64,000 nucleotides of DNA from JALYZC01 sp963725645. Its GTDB lineage: Bacteria > Actinomycetota > Thermoleophilia > Solirubrobacterales > Solirubrobacteraceae. Positions 33,701 through 41,936 of this stretch are shown here, piece by piece. Made by a program: the position numbers and the translations under genes. Below the pieces are notes generated by a model, which was not told the origin of the DNA, did no database searches, and saw nothing but the letters and a program-made list of their open reading frames with translations. Every line of letters begins with the position of its first letter. Position 1 is the stretch's first letter. The DNA is taken from contig CAVRZD010000006.1 of NCBI GenBank assembly GCA_963725645.1, forward strand, positions 1,798,001 through 1,862,000. Reading direction: 5' to 3'.

Positions 33701-34714
33701 CTAGGAGGATGCGGGGCCGGCGGCGGCACCCGCGGGCACGAGCGCGGACGGGTACTCGCGATACCACGCGATCGTCCGCTCGATCCCCTCCTCGAGATCC
33801 ACCGTTGGCTTCCAGCCGGTCAGCTCGCGCAGCCTGGTGGCGTCGACGAACTGCCGGTCGATCTCGCCAGGCGGCGTCCCGGCGCCGCGGAACTCCGGCT
33901 CCACGTCGGTCCCGGCGACGCGGCAGATCAGCTCGACCAACTCGCGCACGGAGTGCGGACGCCCGGCGCCGGCGTTGAACGCCTGCCCGGCGGCGCCGTC
34001 GCCGTCAAGCGCCTCGGCCAGCGCAAGGTAGGCGGCGGCGGCGTCCTCGACATAGAGGAAATCGCGCTCCGGCAAGCCGTCCGAGCGGATGATCGGCGAG
34101 CGCCCCGCGATGGCCGCGCTGGCGACCTCCGGGATCAGCCGCGACGGATTGAGGTCCCCGCCGCCGTAGAGGTTGGCGAACCGCGTGACCGCGACCCGCA
34201 GCCCGTACGTCTCCCAGTAACTGCGGGCGATCAGATCGGCTGCGGCCTTGCTGACGTCATACGGGAAGCGCGGGCGCAGCGCGAAGTCCTCGCGGTAGGG
34301 AAGGTCGTGGTGGTCGCCGTACGCCTTGTCCGAGGACGCCACAACCACCCGCGACACGCCCTGCAGGCGGCAGGCCTCCAACACCGTCCACGTGCCCCCG
34401 ACGTTTGTCTCGAAGGTCGAGACCGGCGAGCGGTTGGCGGCGCCGACCGTCGTCTGGGCGGCGAGGTGGAACATCGTGTCGACCTCGTACTCGGCGATCG
34501 CGCGGTTCATCGTCTCGGCCACGGTGCAATCGCCGTGGACGACGTTCACATGCTGCTCGGTGCCCTCGATCTGCAGGGCGGCAACCGGCGTTTCGTCGCG
34601 CTTGAGCACGGTGACACGGGCGTCCTCGCCGCGCAGCGCCTTGACCAGCCACGAGCCCAGCAGCCCATAGGCCCCGGTGACCATCACCGAGCGCCCCGCC
34701 CACGCGGCGCTCAT
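33701..34714 (-). CDS. NDP-sugar dehydratase, CDP-glucose 4,6-dehydratase-like
   Basis: This 337-residue short-chain (extended) dehydrogenase has an NAD-binding start VMVTGAYGLLGSWLVKAL. FHLAAQTTVGAANRSP and SSDKAYGDHHDLPYREDF are typical of CDP-glucose 4,6-dehydratase, and the catalytic YDVSK (Tyr-x-x-x-Lys) is present. Its start overlaps the stop of the cytidylyltransferase gene (ATGA), which supports the CDP-glucose assignment: glucose-1-phosphate to CDP-glucose to CDP-4-keto-6-deoxyglucose. A different NDP-hexose as substrate remains possible. Downstream enzymes of CDP-deoxysugar pathways are not seen nearby. Confidence 0.75.
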   Translation of the reverse strand: MSAAWAGRSVMVTGAYGLLGSWLVKALRGEDARVTVLKRDETPVAALQIEGTEQHVNVVHGDCTVAETMNRAIAEYEVDTMFHLAAQTTVGAANRSPVSTFETNVGGTWTVLEACRLQGVSRVVVASSDKAYGDHHDLPYREDFALRPRFPYDVSKAAADLIARSYWETYGLRVAVTRFANLYGGGDLNPSRLIPEVASAAIAGRSPIIRSDGLPERDFLYVEDAAAAYLALAEALDGDGAAGQAFNAGAGRPHSVRELVELICRVAGTDVEPEFRGAGTPPGEIDRQFVDATRLRELTGWKPTVDLEEGIERTIAWYREYPSALVPAGAAAGPASS

Positions 34715-35436
34715 GCCCACACTCTCCACGGCGGCCGCTCGCCCGCCCACAGGTCGTTGAGCTGGACGGCGTCCTTGTAGGTGTCCATGCACTCCCAGAA
34801 GCCCGTATGGCGGAACGCGCGTAGCTGGTCGTCGGCGGCCAGCCCCTCGAGCGGCTCGCGCTCCAGGACGCTGGAGTCCGACAGGTAGTCGAACACACCC
34901 GGCTCGAAGCAGAAGAAGCCGCCGTTGATCCAGCGCTCCGAGCGGGGCTTCTCGTCGAACCCGGTGACCCGGCCGTCCCCGTCGAGCTCCGTGACCCCGA
35001 ACTGGAGTCGGGGCCGCACGACGGTCATCGTGGCCAACGCGCCGTGCTCGCGATGGAACCGGATCAGCTCCACCAGGTCGATGTCGGCCACCCCGTCGGC
35101 GTAGGTCGCGCAGAACGCCCGGTCGGGCACCTCGTTGCGGACTCGCGCGATCCGCCCTCCGGTCGGGGTGTCGTCGCCCGTGCGGACGCAGACAACGTCG
35201 GTGTCCTCCGGCCATTCCGTCTCGGCCACGAAGCGTTCGATGCTCTCCCCCAGGTAGCCGAGGCACAACACGAACCGACTCAGCCCTTGCGCGAGGAAGA
35301 TCCGCATCACATGCCAAAGGATCGGGCGGCCCCCGATCTCCACGAGCGGCTTCGGGATCGTGCGCGTGTGCTCCTGCAGGCGCGTGCCGCGACCACCGCA
35401 CAGGATCACGACCGAATCGATGTCGCCGGCGACCAT
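34711..35436 (-). CDS. rfbF: Glucose-1-phosphate cytidylyltransferase-like nucleotidyltransferase
   Basis: This 241-residue enzyme has the sugar-nucleotidyltransferase signature LCGGRGTRLQEHTRTIPKP and the RfbF-type VEIGGRPILWHVMR. FCATYADGVADIDL is the metal/sugar loop, and VTGFDEKP and GFFCFEPGVFDYL follow. It would charge glucose-1-phosphate with CTP. The partner dehydratase gene overlaps its end. The order fits a two-step CDP-4-keto-6-deoxyglucose unit for surface glycans. The ATG at 35436 is divergent from the phosphomannomutase gene, only 87 bp away. Confidence 0.82.
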   Translation of the reverse strand: MVAGDIDSVVILCGGRGTRLQEHTRTIPKPLVEIGGRPILWHVMRIFLAQGLSRFVLCLGYLGESIERFVAETEWPEDTDVVCVRTGDDTPTGGRIARVRNEVPDRAFCATYADGVADIDLVELIRFHREHGALATMTVVRPRLQFGVTELDGDGRVTGFDEKPRSERWINGGFFCFEPGVFDYLSDSSVLEREPLEGLAADDQLRAFRHTGFWECMDTYKDAVQLNDLWAGERPPWRVWA

Positions 35437-35523
35437 CCAGGCGGCATTATGACCACGGCGCCCCGCCACAGGCCGGACCGTGTGGCCGTCCCCCGCCGTC
35501 CCTTCGGCATAGGATTGCCGCCC

Positions 35524-36903
35524 ATGGCGAGCGCGACCATCGATCCCGCCATCTTCAAGGCCTACGACGTCCGCGGCCTCCACCCGGACCAGATCGACGG
35601 CGACGTGGCGGAGCAGCTCGGCCGCGGCTTCGTGCGCGTGCTCGCCGGCCTGGCCGGCAAGCCGCCTGGCGAACTGCGCATCGGGCTCGGGCGCGACATG
35701 CGCCCGGCCGCGCCCGAGCTGGCGGCCCGGTACCGCGACGGCATGGTCGCCGAGGGCGCGCACGTGATCGACGCCGGTCAGGTGGGCACCGAGATGCTCT
35801 ACTGGCTCGTCGGTGCCCGCGGGCTCGACGGCGGTGCGATGTGTACCGCGTCGCACAACCCCAAGGCCTATACGGGTGCGAAGTTCGTCAAGGAGGGGGC
35901 GATCGCGCTCTCCGGCGACGCCGGCCTCCAGGAGATCCGCGAGGCCATCGAGGCGGGTCTCGGCGAGGCACCGGGCGGGGGGAGCGCCGAGGACGTCGAC
36001 ATCTACCCCGCGTTCCACGAGGCCGCGCTCGCGCTGGTCGACGCCGACGACGTCAAGCCCCTGCGCATCGTGGTGGACGGCAGCCACGGGATGGCGGGCC
36101 CCATGGTCGGGCCGCTGCTGGAGCGCATCGGCCTCGACCCGATCACGGAGCACTGGGAGGCCGACGGCAACCTGATCCCCGACCGCGGGCCCAACCCGCT
36201 GCTGGAGGAGAACCGGCGGCTCATCGTGGAGAAGGTCCGGGAGGTCGACGCCGATCTCGGGATCGCCTGGGACGGTGACGCCGACCGCTGCTTCTTCATC
36301 GACGAGTACGGCGAGTTCGTGCCCGGGGACTTCCTCACCGCGCTGCTGGCCGAGTCGATCCTGCGCAAGCAGCCGGGCGCGAAGATCCTCTACGACGTGC
36401 GCGCGAGCCGGGCGGTTCCCGACACGGTCGAGGCGGCCGGCGGGACCGCGCTGATCAACCGCGTGGGCCACGCCTTCTTCAAGACCCGGATGCGCGACGA
36501 GGGCGGCGTCTTCGGCGGCGAGGTCTCCGGCCACTACTACTTCAACCAGTTCTACAACGCCGACTCCGGGACGCTCCCCGCCCTGCTGATCCTCGAGCGC
36601 CTGTCGGTCGAGGACGCGCGGATGTCCGACCTGCTCGAGCCCTTCCGCGTGAAGTACTTCATCTCGGGCGAGATCAACTCCGAGGTGGCCGACCAGCAGG
36701 CGAAGATGGAGGAGATCGCCGCGCGCTACTCCGACGCGCGGCAGTCGCGGCTGGACGGCATCTCGATCGACTACGACGACTGGCACTTCAACGTGCGACC
36801 GTCGAACACCGAGCCGCTGCTGCGCCTGTGCCTGGAGTCGCTGGTGTCGCACGAGGACATGGAGCGCCGCCGCGACGAGGTGCTCGCGCTGATTCGCTCG
36901 TGA
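35524..36903 (+). CDS. manB: Phosphomannomutase/phosphoglucomutase
   Basis: This 459-residue alpha-D-phosphohexomutase has the catalytic phosphoserine at residue 110 in MCTASHNPKAYTG. The magnesium loop is DGDADR at 250-255, the sugar-specificity loop is GEVSGHYYF, and the phosphate-binding RPSNTEPLLRLCLE is near the end. It interconverts the 1- and 6-phosphates of mannose and glucose, feeding GDP-mannose and other sugar nucleotides used by the neighbouring enzymes. The ATG start is well placed. Its TGA overlaps the GTG start of the following gene. Confidence 0.92.
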   Translation: MASATIDPAIFKAYDVRGLHPDQIDGDVAEQLGRGFVRVLAGLAGKPPGELRIGLGRDMRPAAPELAARYRDGMVAEGAHVIDAGQVGTEMLYWLVGARGLDGGAMCTASHNPKAYTGAKFVKEGAIALSGDAGLQEIREAIEAGLGEAPGGGSAEDVDIYPAFHEAALALVDADDVKPLRIVVDGSHGMAGPMVGPLLERIGLDPITEHWEADGNLIPDRGPNPLLEENRRLIVEKVREVDADLGIAWDGDADRCFFIDEYGEFVPGDFLTALLAESILRKQPGAKILYDVRASRAVPDTVEAAGGTALINRVGHAFFKTRMRDEGGVFGGEVSGHYYFNQFYNADSGTLPALLILERLSVEDARMSDLLEPFRVKYFISGEINSEVADQQAKMEEIAARYSDARQSRLDGISIDYDDWHFNVRPSNTEPLLRLCLESLVSHEDMERRRDEVLALIRS

Positions 36904-37934
36904 GCGACGACGGCGCGGCGGCCGCGCTGGAGCGCGCCTCCGCCGCCGGTATCCACCGCCTCGCGATCCCCACGCCGTTCGCGGTCGGGCGGGTCAACAC
37001 GTACCTGATCGAGGACGACCCGCTGACCCTCGTCGACTCGGGCCCGAACTCGGCCAAGGCGCTGGACGAGCTCGAGCGCCAGCTGGCCGCGCACGGTCAC
37101 GCGATCGAGGACCTCGAGCTGCTCGTCGTCACCCACCAGCACATCGACCACCTCGGACTGCTCGACGTGCTCGCCCGGCGCTCGGGGGCCGAGGTCGCCG
37201 CGCTCGACCTGCTCGCGCCCTACCTCGCCGCCTACTCCGAGGACGCCGAACGCGACGACGAGTTCGCCGAGGCGCTGATGCTGCGTCACGGGATTCCCGA
37301 GGACGTCACCCACGCCCTGCGCTCCGTTTCGCGCGCCTTTCGCGCCTGGGGTTCGAGCGCCGCCGTCACCCGGCGGCTGCACGACGGCGAGCGCCTGGAG
37401 CTCGGCGACCGTACGCTCGAGGTCCTGCATCGGCCGGGCCACTCTCCCACCGACACGATCTTCTGGGACGCCGACCGGCGGATGCTGCTCGCCGCCGATC
37501 ACCTCATCAAGCACATCTCCTCCAACCCGCTCGTCTCGCGCCCGCCGGGCACCGAGCCGCACGCCGCCGTGGCCGACCGACCGCGCGCCCTGATCACCTA
37601 CCTGGAGTCGCTGCGGCGCACCCGCGAGATGCCGATCGAGCTGGTGCTCCCCGGCCACGGCGACCCGATCGAGGACCACCGCGCACTGATCGATGAGCGC
37701 TTCCGGCTGCACGACCGCCGCGCGCGGAAGATCCACGGCCTGCTCGCCGAGCGGCCCCGGACCGCGCACGAGATCGCGCAGGCGCTGTGGGGCGACGTCG
37801 CCGTCACGCAGGCCTACCTGACGCTGTCGGAGGTGCTCGGCCACGTGGACCTGCTGCTGGCCGACGGCCGCGCCCGCGAGGTCGAGGACGACGGCGTGGC
37901 GCGCTTCGAGGCGCTTCAACCTGCGGGAGCGTAG
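36900..37934 (+). CDS. Metallo-beta-lactamase-fold hydrolase
   Basis: This protein has 344 residues from GTG 36900, which overlaps the phosphomannomutase stop. THQHIDHLG at 78-86 carries the metal-binding H-x-H-x-D-H motif. VLHRPGHSPTDTIFW and VLPGHGDPI provide further metal ligands, and AADHLI has the bridging Asp. The C-terminal 90 residues look like a winged-helix segment (RKIHGLLAERPRTAHEIAQAL) found in LACTB2/glyoxalase II-like proteins. The substrate is unknown; thioester or nucleic-acid hydrolysis are typical of the superfamily. Confidence 0.82.
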   Translation: MSDDGAAAALERASAAGIHRLAIPTPFAVGRVNTYLIEDDPLTLVDSGPNSAKALDELERQLAAHGHAIEDLELLVVTHQHIDHLGLLDVLARRSGAEVAALDLLAPYLAAYSEDAERDDEFAEALMLRHGIPEDVTHALRSVSRAFRAWGSSAAVTRRLHDGERLELGDRTLEVLHRPGHSPTDTIFWDADRRMLLAADHLIKHISSNPLVSRPPGTEPHAAVADRPRALITYLESLRRTREMPIELVLPGHGDPIEDHRALIDERFRLHDRRARKIHGLLAERPRTAHEIAQALWGDVAVTQAYLTLSEVLGHVDLLLADGRAREVEDDGVARFEALQPAGA

Positions 37935-37944
37935 GCCCGCCAGG

Positions 37945-38388
37945 CTAGCGGCGGTCCAGCTCGTCGAGGTGCTCGACGTTGGCGCGGTCGTCGGCGTCCG
38001 CGCTGGGCTCGCCCGCGAACCACGCGTCGAGGATCTCGGCCAGCTCGGCCTCGGAGGTGGAGCGCAGCGACAGGGCGAGCACGTTGGCGTCGTTCCACCG
38101 GCGCGCGCCCTCCGCGGTCTGGGCGTCGCCGCACAGCGCGGCGCGCACGCCTGGCACCTTGTTGGCGGCGATCGAGGCGCCGGTGCCCGTCCAGCAGCAC
38201 ACCACGCCCTGGTCCGCGCGCCCCTCGACCACGTCGCGCGCCGCCGCCGCGCTGGCCGAGGCCCACCCGTCGCCCTCCGCGTCGGTCAGGGCGCCGTGCA
38301 GGACCGCCTCGTGGCCGCGGCGGCGCAGCTCCTCAACGACCGCGTCCGCGACGCCCGTGCGCTCATCGGCGGCCACCGCGATGCGCAC
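37945..38388 (-). CDS. RpiB/LacA/LacB-family sugar-phosphate isomerase
   Basis: This 147-residue protein starts MRIAVAADERTGVADAVVE. The active-site Cys lies in GVVCCWTGTGASIAANK, a variant of the classical CGTGIGMSIAANK, followed by VPGVRAALC and NDANVLALS. RpiB interconverts ribose-5- and ribulose-5-phosphate. The Trp in the motif suggests a divergent member with another pentose or hexose phosphate as substrate. It is convergent with the MBL gene and lies just before the GDP-mannose dehydratase on the same strand, within the sugar-nucleotide region. Confidence 0.82.
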   Translation of the reverse strand: MRIAVAADERTGVADAVVEELRRRGHEAVLHGALTDAEGDGWASASAAAARDVVEGRADQGVVCCWTGTGASIAANKVPGVRAALCGDAQTAEGARRWNDANVLALSLRSTSEAELAEILDAWFAGEPSADADDRANVEHLDELDRR

Positions 38389-38394
38389 GCCGGA

Positions 38395-39393
38395 TCAGGC
38401 CTCGCGGGCGGCCGCCGCCGTGGGCGCGGAAGAGAGCAGCTCGAGGTCGCGGTCGACCATGCCGGCGATCATCGCCTCGAAGGGCATCTCGGGCTCCCAG
38501 CCCAGCCGCGCGCGCGCCCGCGACGGGTCGCCGCGGCGCTCGGCGCCGACCTCGGGCCGGACGAGCTCCTCGTCGACCTGGACGTGCTCGCCGGGGTCCA
38601 GGCCCACGCGTCCGAACGCGAGCGCGACCAGCTCCCGCACGGTGTGGGTGCGCCCGGTCGCGACGACGTAATCGTCGGCGGCTTCCTGCTGGAGCATCCG
38701 CCACATCGCCTCCACGAAGTCGCCGGCGTAACCCCAGTCGCGCCGCGCGTCGAGGTCTCCCAGCACGACGTGGCGCTCGAGCCCGAGCTTGATGGCGGCC
38801 GCGGCGCGGGTCACCTTGCGCGTCACGAACGCCGGTGGGCGGCGCGGCGACTCGTGGTTGTAGGTGATCCCGACCGAGACGTGCAGGCCGTGGTTGGCGC
38901 GGTAGGCCGCGGCCGTCAGCTGGGCGTGCAGCTTGGCGATGCCGTACGGGTTGACCGGGCGCAGCGGCGTCGCCTCCGTCTGGGGCGCCGCGTCGGGCAC
39001 TCCGAACACCTCGCTCGATGAGGCCTGGTAGACGCGGGTCGCGGGATGATCGCGGGCGACGGCCTCGAGCATCGCGGTCACCGCGGTGGCGTTGATCTCG
39101 ACCGTGGCGACCGGGTCGTCCCACGAACCCGGCACGAAGGTGGTCGCCGCGAGGTTGTACAGCTCTCGCGGCCGACAGCGGTCGATCACCGCCGGCAGGG
39201 CGCCGAGGTCGCGCAGATCGCAGGCGAGGACGGTGATCCGGTCGCGGATCGCCACCAGGTTGGGCCGCGCGGCGTCCGGTTCGGCCCGCACCGTTCCCCA
39301 TACGTCGTAGCCGCGCCCGAGCAGCAGCTCGGCGAGGTAGGAGCCGTCCTGCCCGTCGATGCCCGTGATCAGCGCGCGCGGCCCTTCGTTCAT
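38395..39393 (-). CDS. gmd: GDP-mannose 4,6-dehydratase
   Basis: This 332-residue extended SDR has the gmd-specific NADP loop ALITGIDGQDGSYLAELLL. YNLAATTFVPGSWDDP is followed by the catalytic SSSEVFG and YGIAK, then ITYNHESPRRPPAFVTRKVT, a family fingerprint. It makes GDP-4-keto-6-deoxymannose, precursor of fucose, rhamnose or perosamine derivatives. The upstream phosphomannomutase would help supply GDP-mannose; no GDP-mannose pyrophosphorylase is in the window. The ATG start is supported by the NADP loop position. Confidence 0.92.
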   Translation of the reverse strand: MNEGPRALITGIDGQDGSYLAELLLGRGYDVWGTVRAEPDAARPNLVAIRDRITVLACDLRDLGALPAVIDRCRPRELYNLAATTFVPGSWDDPVATVEINATAVTAMLEAVARDHPATRVYQASSSEVFGVPDAAPQTEATPLRPVNPYGIAKLHAQLTAAAYRANHGLHVSVGITYNHESPRRPPAFVTRKVTRAAAAIKLGLERHVVLGDLDARRDWGYAGDFVEAMWRMLQQEAADDYVVATGRTHTVRELVALAFGRVGLDPGEHVQVDEELVRPEVGAERRGDPSRARARLGWEPEMPFEAMIAGMVDRDLELLSSAPTAAAAREA

Positions 39394-39421
39394 CGCGCAC
39401 AGTCTGTCAGGGTGCCCGCCC

Positions 39422-40465
39422 GTGCAACCGTTGGCGGTGATCAATGCGCGTGCGGCCGCCCGCCGCGAGATCGGGGGGGTCGAGCGCTGGACGCGCGAGG
39501 TAGCGGCGCGGCTCCCCGCCCTGCGCCCGGACGGGTATGTCGTGGCGCGGCCCCCGCGCGCGCTGGCCCACCGCGCCGGCCACGCCTGGGAGCAGGTCGC
39601 GCTTCCCGCGCTGGCGGCGCGGCGACGCGCGGCGGTCGTGGTCTCCCCCGCCAACCTGGCGCCGCTGGCCTGGCCGCGTAACGTGCTCGTGCTGCACGAC
39701 GTCTCGTCGCTGCGTCACCCCGAGTGGTACGGCCGGGCCTACGCGGCCTGGCAGCGCGGGCTGCTTCCGGCGCTCGTGCGGCGGGCGTCACGCGTGGTGA
39801 CCGTGTCGGAGTTCTCGCGCGACGAGATTGCCGCGAGCACCGGGGTGGACGCGAGCGCCGTCGCCGTCGTGCCGGGCGGCGTGGACGAGCGGTTCGCGCC
39901 CGGCGCGGCGGCCGACGACGCTCGGGCGGCGCTCGGCCTGCAGCGGCCCTACGTGCTGACGGTGGCGACCCACGGGGCGCGGAAGAACCTCGGCGCGCTC
40001 GGCCCGGCAGCGCGCGAGCTGGCCGCGCGCGGCGTCGACCTCGTCGCCGCCGGCGGACGACGCGACTACCTCCCGGGGGCGGACGCCGCCCCCGGGATCC
40101 ATGCGCTCGGCTACGTCGACGACGCGCTCCTGCCCGGCCTGTACGCCGGCGCGAGCGCGTTCGTGCTCGCGTCGCGCTACGAGGGCTTCGGGCTGACGTG
40201 TCTGGAGGCGATGGCCGCGGGCGTCCCCGTCGTCGCGGCCGACGCCGGCGCGCTGCCCGAGACGTGTGGCGGCGCGGCACTGCTCGCCGACCCCGACGAC
40301 GCCGCGGCGCTCACCGGCGCCGTGCTGGCCTGCCTCGACGACGAAGCGCGCGCCGCGCGGCTGCGGACCGCCGGTCTCGAGCGCGCGCGCGCGTTCACCT
40401 GGGACCGCACAGCGCGCGAGCTGGACGCCGTCGTGCGCGAGACCGTCGCCCGGGCGGCCGCCTAA
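39422..40465 (+). CDS. Family 4 glycosyltransferase
   Basis: This GT-B enzyme has 347 residues from GTG 39422. The N-terminal INARAAARREIGGVERW loop and VLVLHDVSSLRHPEWY are typical of mannosyl/rhamnosyl transferases. VTVSEFSRDEIA and VVPGGVDERF mark the domain junction. The donor side has LASRYEGFGLTCLEAMAAG (E-x7-E motif) and VPVVAADAGALPE. It is divergent from gmd, so it probably uses a GDP- or related deoxyhexose. A longer frame starting at 39359 adds residues without family resemblance. Confidence 0.86.
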   Translation: MQPLAVINARAAARREIGGVERWTREVAARLPALRPDGYVVARPPRALAHRAGHAWEQVALPALAARRRAAVVVSPANLAPLAWPRNVLVLHDVSSLRHPEWYGRAYAAWQRGLLPALVRRASRVVTVSEFSRDEIAASTGVDASAVAVVPGGVDERFAPGAAADDARAALGLQRPYVLTVATHGARKNLGALGPAARELAARGVDLVAAGGRRDYLPGADAAPGIHALGYVDDALLPGLYAGASAFVLASRYEGFGLTCLEAMAAGVPVVAADAGALPETCGGAALLADPDDAAALTGAVLACLDDEARAARLRTAGLERARAFTWDRTARELDAVVRETVARAAA

Positions 40466-40478
40466 CATGCCTCCGAGC

Positions 40479-40832
40479 ATGGACGTCCCCAACCCGGACG
40501 ATCAGCCGACGGTCGAGGCCGACGCCGCCGAGCCACCCCCGGCGGCCGTTCCGGCCGGGGCGGCGCTCCCCGGCGAGAACCCCGACCGGCTGCGCGAGCA
40601 GGCGCGCCAGCTGCACGAGGAGGCCGGCGATCGCGCCCGCGCCGCCGGCGAGCTGCGCGACGCCGCCGCCGCGCTGCGCGACCAGGCCGCGGCGCTTCTC
40701 GAGCGCGTGCCGGAGCTGGCGGCCGAGGCCCCGCCGCTGGACGACGCCGAGGCACCAGCCGCGGAACCGATCAGCGAGCTCCCGGCCGAGGACGCCACAC
40801 CACGACGCCGCTGGCTTCGCCGTCGCGACTAG
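40479..40832 (+). CDS. Small Ala/Glu-rich coiled-coil protein
   Basis: The 117-residue frame (start ATG 40479; ATG 40467 also possible) encodes a Pro/Ala-rich start, then a regular helical repeat (DRLREQARQLHEEAGDR, RAAGELRDAAAALRDQ). It ends with a strongly basic tail (PRRRWLRRRD). No family is recognised, and the composition is close to that of non-coding frames in such GC-rich DNA. The heptad-like helix and its position right after a glycosyltransferase gene favour a real small protein. Confidence 0.5.
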   Translation: MDVPNPDDQPTVEADAAEPPPAAVPAGAALPGENPDRLREQARQLHEEAGDRARAAGELRDAAAALRDQAAALLERVPELAAEAPPLDDAEAPAAEPISELPAEDATPRRRWLRRRD

Positions 40833-41845
40833 GGCCTGGTCGAGAGCCGCTCGCGCTCGACCTCGTCGAGCGCGTCGCCCTCGTCCACCAGGTTGCGCCG
40901 TCCGCGCACGAAGTACAGCGGCCGGCCCTTGACCTCGTCGTAGATGCGCCCGACGTACTCGCCGAGGATCCCGAGGGTGATCAGCTGCACGCCGCCGAGC
41001 AGCAGGATCGCGATCGTCAACGAGCCGAACCCCGGGAGGTAGGAGCCGACGATCCGCAGGACGATGATCACCGGGACCAGCGCGAACGCGACGGTGGAGA
41101 TGAGGAATCCCAGGACGGTCGCGAACTGGAGCGGCACGTGCGAGAACGACGAGACCGCGTCGAGGGCGAACTTGATCATCTTCTTCAGCGTGTACTTCGT
41201 CTCGCCGGCGTAGCGGGCGTCGCGCTGGTACGGCACGGCCGTCTGCGTGAATCCGACCCACACGGTCATGCCGCGGAGGTAGCGGTTGCGCTCGCGCATC
41301 GACAGCAGGGCCTGGAGCGCGCGGCGGTCCATGAGGCGGAAGTCGCCCGAGTTCTGCTGGAGCTCGATCGAGGAGACCTTGGAGATCAACCGGTAGAACC
41401 ACTTCGCGGTGACGAGCTTGAAGGCGCTCTCCCCCGCTCGCGTGTTGCGAACGGCGTAGACGACGTCGGTGCCCGTGCGCCAGTGGTCCAGCAGCTCGGG
41501 GATGACCTCCGGCGGGTCCTGCAGGTCGGCGTCGATCATCACGACCGCGTCGCCGGTGGCGTGGTCGAGGCCGGCAGTCAGCGCGGTCTGGTGGCCGAAC
41601 GGGCGCGAGAGCGTGACCACACGCAGGCGGGGGTCGTTGGAGGCGAGCCGCTCGAGGATCTGCGGCGTGCTGTCGCTCGATCCGTCGTCGACGACGATCA
41701 GCTCGAACGGGAGGTCGCCGAGCGCGCTGCACACGCGCGAGTAGAACGCCTCGGCCAGCTCCTCCTCGTTGAGCATCGGGGCGACGACGCTCAGCAGCCG
41801 CAGCCTGCGGTCGGTCGTGCCGTTGGTGGTCGTCGAATCGGCCAT
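40829..41845 (-). CDS. Family 2 glycosyltransferase with C-terminal membrane helices (polyprenyl-phosphate type)
   Basis: This 338-residue enzyme resembles DPM1/GtrB. VVAPMLNEEELAEAF and IVVDDGSSDSTPQIL bind nucleotide, MIDADLQDPPEVIPEL is the metal and acceptor region, and SGDFRLMDRRAL follows. Two membrane helices near the end (FLISTVAFALVPVIIVL, LTIAILLLGGVQLITLG) precede GEYVGRIYDEVKGRPLY, a GtrB fingerprint. It would transfer a sugar to a polyprenyl phosphate on the cytoplasmic face for later glycosylation outside. Confidence 0.88.
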   Translation of the reverse strand: MADSTTTNGTTDRRLRLLSVVAPMLNEEELAEAFYSRVCSALGDLPFELIVVDDGSSDSTPQILERLASNDPRLRVVTLSRPFGHQTALTAGLDHATGDAVVMIDADLQDPPEVIPELLDHWRTGTDVVYAVRNTRAGESAFKLVTAKWFYRLISKVSSIELQQNSGDFRLMDRRALQALLSMRERNRYLRGMTVWVGFTQTAVPYQRDARYAGETKYTLKKMIKFALDAVSSFSHVPLQFATVLGFLISTVAFALVPVIIVLRIVGSYLPGFGSLTIAILLLGGVQLITLGILGEYVGRIYDEVKGRPLYFVRGRRNLVDEGDALDEVERERLSTRP

Positions 41846-41936
41846 GGGCGACAGTCGAGGAGGGCGGCGCGGAAGGCACGGCGCCGCCGGTCGAGCGGCC
41901 GCCCAGTTTAGACCTTCGCCGCCGGGGGTGAGGAGT

